From Hoplostethus atlanticus (lineage: Eukaryota; Chordata; Actinopteri; Trachichthyiformes; Trachichthyidae), in contig JAXDDX010000051.1 in the NCBI GenBank assembly GCA_034670405.1, positions 277,501 to 341,500 of the forward strand: a stretch of 64,000 nt of DNA, read 5' to 3'. Position numbers and translations under genes: made by a program. Each line of letters opens with the position of its first letter. The first letter of the stretch is position 1. The notes under the pieces are model-generated. The model was not told the origin of the DNA. It was given only the letters and a program-made list of their open reading frames with translations, and searched no databases. Below, one piece after another: positions 1 to 25,510 of the stretch.

Positions 1-3000
1 AGCAAATGTTTGTTCACCTGTTGATGGGGATTCTACAATGATGTCTATATGTGACTTGCTATGTGATGTGAAGCTGCACAGTTACACACACACACACACA
101 TACTGTCTAGCGTCTTAAACTTGGTGAACTATACACACTCATGGTAACAGCAGTGTTAGGTTTCATTCCAGCAATCCTCCTCCCCATCTAAAAATAGTGG
201 GGCAGTTTTGACCCCTACCCTGTGGAGTATGTGCAGATGACAAGTGTCCATCAAGGCCTCAGCAGGAGCTCTGTGTGAGCATGTGTGTGTGTGTTATATG
301 CTTCCATCTCCTAACATCTTAGTCCTACAGCTTCTGCTCTCCTCGCTGGTGATGCAAGACAGAGGGGTGGGGAGTGGGGGGTGCAACAGTAAGAGAAAAA
401 TGGGATGAAAAAAACCCAGTTCAAACACCTTCAACATGAGACATGCCAACTTCAGCTTTTTTTTATTCATGACCTTTCATTGAAGAACGCTGGCAGATTG
501 ATAGAGTTAATCAGACTTAATCAGCAGAACAAAGATCAGAAAGATGGATGGATGATAAAGGGACAGAGAGAGGAGGGAGTGGTAGGTCAGAGACAACAGA
601 CAGGAGGATGAAAGAAACAAAAGAGCAAAGAAAATGCCTGTAAAGCTGCCTGGATGACATTTGTTTAGCATGTTAGCTTGCAGTTGTCGTCGGGTCAGTA
701 CTAGCTTACTTTATACCTGGCTGTGAAGAGCTGCATGGAGTCCTGACTAACATGACCAAACAATCAAAAGAAGGTGCAGTTGAGAACATGGAAACAAGGA
801 AGAAATTAAGATGGCAGATTGGGGACCCAATGTCTTTGAGAGTACTGAGTCCAAAATGTCAATAAATTGCTTATTAATCAGGATCAAGCGTTAAACCAAC
901 AGCTCAATATTCTGGAATGGACTGAGGTTTTATCAGGTGCTCAGTGACCAAAAATAACCACAACCACTATTGGGCACCAGACTAGAATCTTGTTGCAATA
1001 CTGAAAAGTGCATCCTTTTTCAACCTGAAGAGATAGCCATTTATATAAAACATCATTAGATCAAATCAAGTGGTGATGCAGCTCTGTACCTGCACCAATC
1101 CAACTGTTGTATATTAACATAGAAAGAATACCATGGAGAAGGCAAGCGCAGACTACTCAAGTGGGGCTTAATGGTACCACAAACAGATGGTGCTGAATTG
1201 TTATATATGAGTGTTAAAACCTCATAATATACACTTAGGTAAGAGCAACATTAGTGGTCATTGTAACAGAGACGAAAAGCTCTACAACCAATGGTACCAA
1301 CATGATTGGAAACATTCCTCCATAACATCAGATCCCAGGCCAGTTTTAGTTTTGCAGCTTATAATGGTTAGTTAAAATGTGAATGTACAAACTCACTGAA
1401 GAGCAGAAAAAGGGAAACCAGTTAAATTCTAGTGTCTGTACAGTAATGATGTAGTAACCTATCCCCAAAGCAACAGTAACTATCCCTTTTCAATGTACTA
1501 CAGCACCAATGATACAATGGACAGGAAGTTACAATGCACTTATTTGAAACCAGAGGCCATCATGTAAATACTTAGCTTGGCAACCAGTTGATCTACTTTG
1601 TAGCATCTTAGGCATGCTGAATTACGTGCTAACAATAAACAAAGTGATTCCACCATTGACATGAAAACTATCAGTTGGCTTTGATCATAATAACTTTGTC
1701 ACGCTTTAACTACCTGATAGAAAACAGGCTACTTTGTGAGACACAGTAAGCAAGACAAAGAGCTCTCTCACATAGGTAGTGGTTTTAAGGCAATATAAGG
1801 TGAACGACACAGTGCCATTCTCACGACTAGTTTAGTGAGAGTCAGTCCAAACTTTCCATTTGCATTTTCACCCTACTGAAATAGAGTAAACTGAGACAAG
1901 ATAAACACGTTCACTTGAGAACAGATGTGGTTGGATCCGATTCTGTACAGAGCATTTATCGGCTAGTCCTAGGGTAAGACCCCAAGCACAAGGTTGCCTG
2001 TCTAGCACAGCTGATTGTAGTACAAGTGATTCTAGTGTTTCTGCAGTTAGACACCATGTTGGGCAATTCAAGAAGGCTAAACCCCAACTACACATTATTG
2101 AGCAGTAGGTTAACTGGAAGGGGAGCACTGCAGGTTACAAGGCAGAGACAGTGTTAAAGCTCTTCTTCCAACACTTTGACTCAAAAGGAAACTTAAGGCC
2201 CGTCTTAACTACCATGCTATGCACAGAAACAGATCTTAAAATGACTGGACAGATGTAAGCTTTACTCATCTCTGTTCCTTATATTACACCTTTCTTCTTT
2301 GCCCCTTGTCTCCCTCTGAAATTATTTAAGAGGAGAAAAACCTTCCAAATGAATAGTTTTTGTTGAAAGGCTTTACTGGTGTGAAAAGTGGCACCACACC
2401 ATAGTACAATTCTGTGCATGTGGCTAGGCTCAGAGAGGGACCAAGTTTACATTTGAGTTTAAGCATTCTGGTACAAAAACAGCAAACTGATTAGAAATCA
2501 CAGGCCTTGGTCTCCCAGAATACACCGATAGTGTATTAAACATTATACACATATACACTACACACTTTGAAAACATATGTTTCATATAAAAAGGTCTAGT
2601 AAGAGACTGATCAATTAAGGCCAATGGCCTGGAAGATCTAAGGCAGCTAGGCAAACAACTGCAGGCAGATATGGGCATGTCTCAATTGTCTGAAAAGTCT
2701 CCTCCCAAACCTAGCCTCATTTCTTCATTTGCATCATTTTGGAACATGTAACTTTCAAAGCTACATGTGAAAGCTTTGTAATGACAAAATTAAATCTGCA
2801 TTTGACTATCCAGTTCCAATACACATCAGAGCAAATTAAAGAAAGAGGCATGGGAAAAAGTGGAGGAGCCTCAGTCAGATTATTGGGGCAGGGATGCCAT
2901 TTTCACCTTGCCCACCCCATTGAGACAAAACTCAAATGGGGGCCATCAAAATGACAAATCATTCTATTTGGTAACAAAAGTGAACTTACTATGTGGTATC

Positions 3001-3588
3001 ATACAAAAATGTGAAAATGTACCTCAGCAAAAGCTTATAAAATATCATACGAATAAAATAATATAATAATATCCCTTGGTCCGTAGACACTATGTTATCA
3101 TAGAACGTATTTTCCCCAACAGCTTTTCCCTTGCATACAACTGATAAATGTTCTTCTGTAAAAACATGACCTCTGTAGAAAGTAAGCATGATGATCATTT
3201 CTTCCAAACCCACAGATATATATAAAAAACGGTTCTTTTACAAAACAGGCTTCGGTGAGAGTTTGGTGCCAGAGAAAACAGATGTATCTTCATTGACGCA
3301 AAGATATCAAGATCCTCAGAATGGGGCTGTTTTCATATCCGCAACAATCCACACGAGGGGGCTACAGAGTTATCCCAAGTCTTCCCAAGTTTTCTTTGAA
3401 CTTGTCTTTTTCTTTCAACTCTCTTTTGTACTCCTGGTGAACACAATTGCTCTCAGATGAAGAGTTACTGACTTGGTGTGCGGTTCTTCACAGGTCCATG
3501 AGCCTCTTTGGGAAGTACACGCACACGTTTGCTCACTCATTCATTTACAACACACACGCATAACACACACACACACAAAGAGGCATTA
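1..3588 (-). other. rbpj 3' UTR and downstream flank
   Basis: This stretch follows the rbpj stop codon on the minus strand. It is mostly unique, A/T-leaning DNA with only short CA/TG tracts (near 85-100, 285-292 and 3550-3575) and no recognisable gene or transposon. The short open frames show no protein resemblance I know. The first good minus-strand AATAAA is at 462-467, so the 3' UTR could be about 3.1 kb. That length is an inference; an earlier non-canonical poly(A) site cannot be excluded. Confidence 0.5.
462..467 (-). promoter_or_regulatory. candidate poly(A) signal of rbpj
   Basis: The plus strand reads tttatt inside a T-run, giving AATAAA on the minus strand. I found no closer canonical AATAAA between the stop codon and this point. 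Cleavage would fall near 435-450. Confidence 0.35.
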
Positions 3589-8147
<4,559 letters not shown>

Positions 8148-8400
8148 CTTCCAATAACGCTCCCCCCCAAAAAAGTCCAACAATCGCGAGATCCCTCCCC
8201 CCAGCCCCCTTACCAAAGCCAACAGCACAACAGAAGAACCAGACTGGAAGGAAAAGAAGGGAGAGAAAGAGGGGGAGGTGTGACGGGGTAAAGGGGTGAG
8301 AAGAGAGGGAGGAGGAGGGAGGGAGGGAGGGAGCGACGGCCAGAGGGCAGACGCCACAACAACAGGCGTGGGAAAGTTGCTTAGTCGCGCGAGAACAGAA
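8148..8400 (-). promoter_or_regulatory. probable rbpj promoter and 5' UTR
   Basis: A GC- and CpG-richer block directly upstream of the rbpj ATG, with an open frame running into the ATG and a GGGA-rich tract near 8305-8335. No TATA box is evident. The transcription start is not resolved, and an alternative first exon further upstream (known in vertebrate RBPJ) was not found. Confidence 0.45.
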
Positions 8401-9144
8401 AAACTCTCACAATAGACAAGAATGAAGATAGACCAATCCTATCGCGAGATGAAGAGTTACCCTCATAACCTGCTTGTTTTTTTCTCCCTCAAGGCACCGC
8501 ACTGTAACTCGATTCCCACGCCTTATTGAGCAATAAACCCAACTACACCTCTCTACATTGAAGGGCTAAAAAGCACAACTAGAGCATGCAGATAAGAATG
8601 AATGAATGTATGAATAATATTTATACTGCCTTGAAATAAGAAAATACAAATAATTAGATCTCACTCTCACTCAGGGAAAGAATGTCCTTGGTTTACATGA
8701 GGCTTGATGACTGACCAAAGACAAATGGCCATAATAATGCATAATAAAACCACATTGCCATTAAAACCCTTAAAAAGGAATACAACACAACACATTTTAT
8801 TTTGGAGTTTTATTATAATAAATGTATCTTGAAATGGTAAATACCCCAAATCAAATGTATAAAATCATGATGAAATAAAGCACATCAATGAAGACAGTAC
8901 TAGATGAAACATTTTTCAGAAACATTGATAAATTGATGAATTCATCAATTTGCAATTTTAAATTCATTGGCAAACCATAAGAAAAAACATCCATATGAGG
9001 GGATGGCAACACACCATTATTAAGAAACCAAGTATATTTTTCTCCAAATTCAACTATTGTGCAATAGCTCTACATAATTATTTTAAGTACTTTCATGGCA
9101 CATTGTAAATATGAAGTGTGGAAAAAGGGTATAAAAAATACTTC
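8401..9144. other. intergenic spacer between hgsnat and rbpj
   Basis: A/T-rich unique DNA with small ATGA-like runs near 8590-8620. I see no gene, RNA or clear repeat. Confidence 0.5.
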
Positions 9145-9758
9145 CAGCAAAACAAACAAGTCTTTATTGGCAAGACTAATATGTAAAAAGGGCAGGCCTA
9201 TGACTTTTTGTAGTAACCTGATTCACACACACATACACACCTCTGCATTACCCAAAATGCAATACACGCACCATGAGTCTGATGTAAAAAGGCTGCCTGC
9301 TGTAGTCTGTGGTACCTAAGATTTTTCGGTTGTGGAAGGACGCAGTAACAGCAAATTAGCAACATCAAGCTTCTTAGTTCTCAACTTCTCATTAAACAAA
9401 TCCTAGGCCAGTTTTTCTTGAGTCATGTTCAGCTATTTGGCAAGAGTCAGCTGCTCCAAATCCAAATCTGGAAATCTTTGGAGAAAATCTGTAGAAACAT
9501 TTGGGACCATGTGCAATGGTAACCCACAATTAGAAAATCTAATGAAACAAAAGGAGGTACCCATTGAAAGTATATAACCGACAATAATTTAGAAACAGAG
9601 AACTGCTATAGCTATGACAAAAGATTAACAGAAAACATTGTCCTGTTTTCTGTTTTCCAAATGTTTTAACCTCCAAAACATAACTCCTGCTCTGTTCATG
9701 AAACATCGTTCTCCTCTCCTGTTGTCTGAACAGTCACATAGTCTTTAGGGCTCCAGTT
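9145..9758 (-). other. hgsnat 3' UTR with poly(A) signal
   Basis: This follows the hgsnat stop (TAG, 9761-9759). The first canonical minus-strand AATAAA is at 9168-9163 (plus strand tttatt), which predicts an approximately 600-nt 3' UTR. No repeats are seen. Confidence 0.55.
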
Positions 9759-19458
<9,700 letters not shown>

Positions 19459-20315
19459 TGTAGTGGTAGTGAGAAGGGACAAAATACAATCACATCACCT
19501 GCTCGTCTCTGTGGCACTGCGGCCATTAGGTTCTTGTTTCTTGTGCGTGTATTTTTCATTTCTTATTAACAAGTTAGAGTAGCGTTAATACGACAACTTT
19601 TGCCGGTCCAGTTTAACGTTTTAACACGTTCAAAAGTGGGTGCAACCATTATTCCCAACTTCTGGGGGAAGCCACTGTGGCGTGATCGCCTAAGTGTCCA
19701 CATGATGGCAGTATATAACAAATGACAACCTAATTGATCATATTTGGAAAAAGAAAATTCATCAAAAAGTATACTCTATAGGGTATAGGAGCTGGTGTTA
19801 TCTCCAAGCTGACTGATAATGCCCTTTTCACCTAAAACGTCCACATTTTCCAAACTTTGAAAACGTATTTTTTCCATTATTAACAATTCAGCATCTACAA
19901 TAAACCAATTCAGAGGTAATGTAAAAAAGCGAGACCTCTCCTAGGAGAATGTTATGAATTGATCTCCCTTTAATGTAGCAATATTGGGTCTCGATTAGCC
20001 TTAGTCATTAGTCATTATTAGATAAACCCTTCTTAATACAGTTAGTAGAAATATGTGCTACCAATTTCTAATAATTAAGGATTGTGATGGTTATCCATCC
20101 CTATGGGCATCCCTATATCCCTATTTGACTTTTATTTTATAAAGTGAAGTTTTGCTTGCCAATTTCAATTTCTACATGCAGCTATATTGTTAGTTTGTTA
20201 ATACTGACCATGATTGAAGTTTCTTTATGTGATTTGAATATGGTTAAAAAAGAATTACGTGGTAGATGTTCTCCTAAGTGGACTGATATGTCTATTTGTT
20301 GAAATAATGTGCGCA
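19459..20315. other. hgsnat promoter region and spacer
   Basis: The segment directly upstream of the first hgsnat ATG (19459-19700) is unique DNA with some CpGs and no TATA box, and should hold the hgsnat promoter and 5' UTR. From 19700 to 20315 it is A/T-rich with no gene or clear repeat. Confidence 0.45.
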
Positions 20316-21600
20316 GCCCATACAGTCCGAAGATTTAGTAACTGGTGGAACCTCCTTTAGCAGCAACAACCTCAACCAAACGTTTCAATAGTGCAGATTA
20401 AACCGTCACAACGGTTAGGAGATATTTTGGACCACTCCTCCTTATAGAACAGTTTCAGTTCATTGATATCTTTGGGATGTCTTGCATGAATGGCTGGCTT
20501 TAAGTCATGCCACAACATTTCAATAGGATAAAGGTCAGGACTCTGATTTGGCCATTCCAAAATGTAAATCTTCCTGTGTTTAAGTCATTCTGCTGTAGAT
20601 TTGCTTTTGAGGTCATTGCCATGCTGTATGATCCAACCTCTGTTAAGCTTCAGATCACAGACCGTTACCCTGATATTCCAAGACCCTGAGGCAGCAAAGC
20701 AGCCACAAACCATGGTGCTTCCTCCACCATGCTTCACGTTTTGGATGAGGTTTTTGTATGCAGTGTTTTTCTCCTTTCTTTGTCCACAGAACATAAGCTT
20801 TGTGGCCTTTGGCAAACTTGAGACAGGCAGTGGAGAGCAGTTGTTTCCTCCTCGATATCCTCCCATGAACACAACTCTTGTTCAGTGTTTTTTATTAAGG
20901 CTTTGTGGACACAGATGTTAGAAGGTTTGCAATACCTGCAGCTCCTTAGCTGTTACCTTAGGGTTCTTTGTCACCGCCGCCTTGACCATTATGGGGTGTG
21001 TTCTTGCTGTAATCTTTGCTGGACGCCCAGTACTAGGGAGAGTAGCAATGGCACTGAATTTTCACCATTTGTATACAATCTGTCTGACTGTAGTCTGATG
21101 GAGGCCCAAGTTTTTGGAAATGTTTTAGTAGCCTTTGTCAAACTTATGAGTCCCTAACAACTCTTCTCTGGAGGTCCTCTGAAATTTTTTTGGAGACCAG
21201 ACACTGTTGATAACCAAACTTCTTCGAGTTTTTATATGATAGGCCACCTCTAACCCACAGTCTGAATGTCATCTCATTGATTGGACCACCTGACTTCAAT
21301 TACCCCTTTTCATAGAAGTCATCCTAGAGCAGAGTTCCTCAAATCCAGGCCTCAGGGTCCACAGTGCTGCAGGTTTTCTCTCCTACCAGGTAGTTAATTG
21401 CATTCACCTGGCATCCCAGGTCTTAATCAGTCCCTGATTAGACCGCTAGAATGAAAACTACCTGGCAGAATAGAAAACCAGCAGTACTCTGGACCCGGAG
21501 GCCCGGATTTGAGGACCACTGTCCTAGAGGTTCACATAGTTTTTCCAGTTTAGGCTGTTAATGTTTGAGCAATATGTTCAAAAACATGTACAAGTATGTT
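20316..21600 (-). mobile_element. degenerate Tc1-like transposon
   Basis: On the minus strand, frame pieces encode recognisable Tc1 transposase: SLPKATKLMFCGQRKEKNTA, NVKHGGGSTMVCGCFAASG (20585-20872), and EWPNQSPDLYPIEMLWHDLK with KEEWSKISPNRC (20372-20560). The reading frame is broken in several places. The left flank carries the usual Tc1 3' noncoding stretch (aactggtggaacctcctttag). The inverted repeats are too decayed to fix the borders, so the ends are approximate. A hAT element interrupts the copy at 21330-21521. Confidence 0.85.
21330..21521. mobile_element. non-autonomous hAT element inside the Tc1 copy
   Basis: A 192-bp element flanked by a perfect 8-bp target duplication TCCTAGAG (21322-21329 and 21522-21529). 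Imperfect terminal inverted repeats of about 49 bp begin CAGAGTTCCTCAAATCCAGG on the left and CAGTGGTCCTCAAATCCGGG on the right (reverse complement). It has no coding capacity. The size and ends fit the hAT superfamily. Confidence 0.93.
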
Positions 21601-22206
21601 TTTATGAGTTATTTGTTTAATCAAATTGTGTTTATCTATTGTTGACTTATAACCTATATAAACCGTACAGAAAACAAAACAACAGCTTAATCTCTCGCAT
21701 TGTGGCCGCCACAGTCGGATAGTTATCGTATCAAATATCTGTCACTTTTCACTCTCTATAATACCCTGTCTGACCTCAGGACTGCTATCCGTTGCACGCC
21801 AACGCTGTCCAACTGCGCGTGCACAGATACAAGCGTCTGAGTTCGTGTGCGCATTAAGGGGGAAAATGTATCAGTTGCGCAAGTGTCCCATTGTGTTCGC
21901 TCCCTACCGGAAGCGCCGGAGCACCCCTGGTTCCGCTATCCTACACTGCTTACTAAATGTAGGTGAAAGATTTATTTGAGCCTAAAAAGGTAAACAGAAA
22001 TACAAAATCGTATGAGGGTCTGTGGTCTAATGGGAGTCTATTTGAAGGGCCTTTAATGTGAAAAAGTTTGTGAATCCCTGGTGTAGGTTGCATGAGGCTT
22101 AAATAACATTAATAAATGGAGTTAGTTATTACAAAGTAATAAAAGGCCCCGGTTAATATTCAGGTGGTGTGGCTCTGGATGCTGCTAAGCAACATAGTCT
22201 TGGAGG
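21601..22206. other. spacer upstream of adra2d
   Basis: Unique DNA with several CpGs around 21780-21930. No gene or RNA was recognised; it could hold distal adra2d promoter elements. Confidence 0.4.
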
Positions 22207-23064
22207 TACACTGCAAAAAATGTCATTCAGTCGTACATTCACTCATTGAGTGATTTACTCTTTTATTTTTCTTCAAACAAGTGAAGAAATCTTACTGCGT
22301 GCTTGTAGGTAATACTACTTGTTTCAAATGCAGTTTCACTTGTTTCAGGAATTGTGTAAATCATAATAAGGTAGATACTGTAAATCACTACTAGTATCAA
22401 GAAAATGAAAAGAAAAAGAAGAAAATACTTTAAACAAGTTCATTCACGTTGAAAGCAAGTGAAACCTCATTGCACTGTCAGACTTTTTTTCCCAACATGT
22501 TTTAAGATTTAATGGACCAGTGCCTCAATTCACTAGACACTAAGATATGGCCCTGCATATCTAAAATAATTTGCCGCCAAAACTTCCAGGTGTATATTGA
22601 CCAAATTGTATATTGACTGATGACTGACTACCTTAGACCTTGGTGCTTAATGCTGCCTGATGTAATTTCTTATTATTTTTTTAATTCATTAATTTATTTA
22701 TTTATGTGCTGGCTTCCAAACAAATCTTTGAAGAATTTTGCTTGATCCTTTCATTTAGCATCATAATGCAATAATAATGCAAATTTGGACTCTAAGGCTA
22801 AGGTAGCCAATATAGCAAGTGTCACACCTTTTATTTATTTATTTATTTATTTATTTACTTTTTCATTAATTTATTATTTATTTCTGCTGGCTTCCACATA
22901 GATTTCTGACGAAGTTTGCTTGCTCATGTCATAACTTTTATTTTACTTCATGTATACTTATTATTATTTTTTTATATCATATTTTTATTTCTTTGTTTAT
23001 TTATTTGCTAGCTTCCAAAACTAGATGAAGTGACTCGTTAAGGTGGATATTTTTTTGCAGTGTA
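22207..23064. mobile_element. terminal-inverted-repeat (MITE-like) element abutting the adra2d promoter
   Basis: Perfect 14-bp inverted ends TACACTGCAAAAAA at 22207-22220 and, reverse complemented, at 23051-23064. The interior is A/T-rich with acttgtttca / tgaaacaagt-type subrepeats and a TTTA microsatellite (about 22830-22858), and codes for nothing. The family is not certain: many teleost hAT/Kolobok-type non-autonomous elements share CACTGCAAAAA ends. No clear target duplication was found. Confidence 0.65.
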
Positions 23065-23069
23065 GGGAC

Positions 23070-23078
23070 TATAAAAAG
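23070..23078 (+). promoter_or_regulatory. TATA box of adra2d
   Basis: TATAAAAAG lies 685 bp upstream of the receptor ATG, predicting a start site near 23100. It stands 5 bp after the end of the inverted-repeat element at 22207-23064. Confidence 0.65.
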
Positions 23079-23239
23079 AGGGAGTGGCGGAGCGGTTCAC
23101 ACTGAGAAGAGAGACTCCACACACAGACAGCAGCGCCGGGATAACATGATTAGCGCTCTATTAGGTCCGCTAGTGAGGCACAGCTAGATGCAGCACAGGG
23201 ATAATTCTGTGGAGAGAGAGGGGGGATAGAGGAGAGACA

Positions 23240-23392
23240 ATGAAAGCAGAGTTCACCTTTCATCCACCACATGGACGCAGTGGATTGTCTTCGCTTATAA
23301 TTGATCTGCTTAAAAAGTTACCTGCTGAGAGTTTTTTTTCTGAGCGTGTGTGTCCGGCACGCAAGAAATTGTGTCACCGCTTAATGCTTCAG
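23240..23392 (+). other. upstream ORF in the adra2d 5' leader
   Basis: ATG at 23240 opens 51 codons (starting MKAEFTFHPPHGR) up to the presumed splice donor at 23393. If spliced to 23552 the frame continues ATG AAC TGA and ends after two more codons, giving a 53-aa uORF. Unspliced it runs to 23440. It would be expected to reduce receptor translation. The peptide matches nothing I know. Confidence 0.45.
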
Positions 23393-23551
23393 GTAAGATT
23401 ATTTAGCACTTTCTATGCCTTTTCCCTCCAGAGTTTTTGAGCTGATAACACACGCTGAAATAATGATAATAGTAATAATGAAAACGTCATGGCGTATTGG
23501 TTAATCTCTAGTGTTAATTGTATTGAAAGATCTGATTTTTCCTATTTTCAG
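23393..23551 (+). other. probable 5' UTR intron of adra2d
   Basis: Donor CAG|GTAAGA at 23393 and acceptor TTTTCCTATTTTCAG ending at 23551 would make a 159-nt intron in the leader. Alternative acceptors exist nearer the ATG (AG at 23695-23696 and 23718-23719), so the 3' border is uncertain. Confidence 0.5.
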
Positions 23552-23754
23552 ATGAACTGACACCCTTATTAATAAGAAGAAGTGATCTTTGAGGAGCCAA
23601 CACACAATGAAACGAGAAAATACACAAATGCCACAGAAGAGTGATTCTTTTCCCCTCATCATTCTTGCTGTGAGCTACCTGCCCTGTCCTTTTTAGTGGA
23701 TGATATTTGTTAACCTCAGGTGAACTCAGGCAGGAAGTGGGCCAATCTGCTCCA

Positions 23755-25026
23755 ATGGGGTGTGACAACGAGACCAATGAGACACTTCCAGGAAGAGTCC
23801 CCTACAGCATCCAGAGCTCCCTGCCGCTCACAGTCTTGGTGGGGATCCTGATCTTGCTAACAGTATTTGGTAACGTCCTAGTGGTCATTGCTGTGTTTAC
23901 AAGCCGGGCCCTGAAGGCTCCTCAGAACTTGTTCTTGGTTTCTCTGGCGTCGGCGGACATTTTGGTGGCTACCCTAGTGATGCCCTTCTCCTTAGCCAAT
24001 GAGCTTATGGGGTACTGGTACTTTGGCAAGGTGTGGTGCGAGATTTACCTGGCGCTTGACGTTCTTTTCTGTACTGCCTCCATTGCCCACCTCTGTGCCA
24101 TCAGCTTAGACCGCTACTGGTCCATCACGCAGGCCATCGAGTACAACCTGAAGCGGACGCCGCGCCGCATCAAGTGCATCATCTTCATTGTGTGGGTCAT
24201 TGCCGCAGTGATCTCTTTCCCACCCCTGATCACCATGGAGAAGGAGAGCGACAAGGAAGAGGGCCCTATGTGTAAGATAAATGAGGACAAGTGGTACATA
24301 ATCTCCTCCAGCATCGGCTCCTTCTTCCTTCCCTGCGTCATCATGGTCCTGGTGTACGTGCGGATCTACCAGATCGCCAAGAAGAGGACACGGGTTCCGC
24401 CAGGGGACAGGAAGATGAAGGAGACACCGATGATGGCCACCGTTACCCCCGCCAACCAAAAGGAGAACGGCCTGGGTGCTGGTGGGGGCGAGGACCGCCT
24501 CTGCCACGAAAAGCTCAACGGCAAGCAAGACGCAGAGCTGGAGGAAGGAGTGGGAGGAGAAGGAGCAGCAGATGAGGAGAAAGGCGAGGTCAACGGGGTG
24601 GACATAGAGGAGTCGTCGTCCTCTGACCACAAAGTGAGCAACCCCTGTTCGATCAAAAAGAAAAAGGCCAAGGGGAAAACCAAGCTAAGCCAAATCAAAC
24701 CAGGGGACAATCACCTCCCCAAGAGGGTCCAGAGCACCAAGGGGAGCCGGTGGAAGGGACGGCAGAACAGAGAGAAACGCTTCACCTTCGTCCTGGCCGT
24801 GGTCATCGGAGTGTTTGTCATCTGCTGGTTTCCTTTTTTCTTTACGTACACCCTGACAGCCCTGTGTGAGTCCTGCTCGGTCCCCAAGACCCTGTTCAAA
24901 TTCTTCTTCTGGTTTGGCTATTGCAACAGTGCCTTGAACCCCATCATCTACACCATCTTCAACAATGACTTTAGGAGGTCTTTCAAAAAGATCCTGTGCA
25001 AGGGGGACAACAGAAGACTGGTATGA
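23755..25026 (+). CDS. adra2d: alpha-2 adrenergic receptor, probably alpha-2D
   Basis: Gi/o-coupled plasma-membrane receptor for noradrenaline and adrenaline. One exon, 423 aa, start at the first ATG of the frame ([12 protein letters not shown], with N-glycosylation sites at N5 and N8). Seven membrane helices are visible. Key residues: D68 (2.50), C95 paired with C173, D102 (3.32, amine binding) in [11 protein letters not shown] at 119-121, serines S185 and S189 in helix 5 (catechol binding), CWFPFFFTY in helix 6, NPIIY at 395-399, and C415 for palmitoylation. The third cytoplasmic loop is long (about 210-342), with an acidic stretch and SSSS at 287-290, like GRK phosphorylation sites of this family. 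The C-terminus ([17 protein letters not shown]) resembles alpha-2A/2D rather than 2B or 2C. The 2D assignment also rests on the hgsnat neighbour, which fits the ADRB3-bearing paralogon (human 8p11); 2A is the main alternative. Confidence 0.93.
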   Translation: MGCDNETNETLPGRVPYSIQSSLPLTVLVGILILLTVFGNVLVVIAVFTSRALKAPQNLFLVSLASADILVATLVMPFSLANELMGYWYFGKVWCEIYLALDVLFCTASIAHLCAISLDRYWSITQAIEYNLKRTPRRIKCIIFIVWVIAAVISFPPLITMEKESDKEEGPMCKINEDKWYIISSSIGSFFLPCVIMVLVYVRIYQIAKKRTRVPPGDRKMKETPMMATVTPANQKENGLGAGGGEDRLCHEKLNGKQDAELEEGVGGEGAADEEKGEVNGVDIEESSSSDHKVSNPCSIKKKKAKGKTKLSQIKPGDNHLPKRVQSTKGSRWKGRQNREKRFTFVLAVVIGVFVICWFPFFFTYTLTALCESCSVPKTLFKFFFWFGYCNSALNPIIYTIFNNDFRRSFKKILCKGDNRRLV

Positions 25027-25510
25027 TGGACTACAGCGCTTTGTACATACTTTTCTTTTTTTATATATTGTACATCATTTGTAAAGTACGCTGACCATTG
25101 ACATTGTGCATGGCTCATTGGCTTATGGACCCTCTAGGTGTTACTGCTTGGACAGGCTTTCCTGGGTGCTTCATGTGCACAAAAGCATCAACACAATCCT
25201 TTCAAAACATCGACCACCCACAGCTTCAAAACCAACTAGAATCACACAAAGCTCTTAACACTACAGCACACTGTAATACAGCCATGATTTTTTTTAATTT
25301 TTGTTAATGAAATGAATCCCAACAGATGGTGCGATAAATGATATATGTTGTACTTTACGACAGTATGTTGTAAAAAAATGACGTGTCTGAATATTTGTCT
25401 CTATTTTCATTGTTTTATTGGATACAGTATTGTGCCATTTTGTATGATGTGATGATGATGTGCAAGAAAGATGTTGGCTCTGTAAAGAATAAACCCCATT
25501 TCCCTGGCAC
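25027..25510 (+). other. adra2d 3' UTR
   Basis: Runs from the TGA to a canonical AATAAA at 25488-25493, predicting cleavage near 25510. It contains A/T-rich stretches near 25050-25085 and a TGATGATG run at 25449-25460. Confidence 0.65.

Noticed and set aside
23707-23754. N-terminal extension of adra2d by 16 codons
   Set aside because: The extension would begin at TTG; the first ATG of the frame is 23755 and gives a normal receptor N-terminus with two glycosylation sites.
24106-24630. 174-codon minus-strand open frame
   Set aside because: It is the antisense shadow of the GC-richer adra2d coding sequence and has no independent support.
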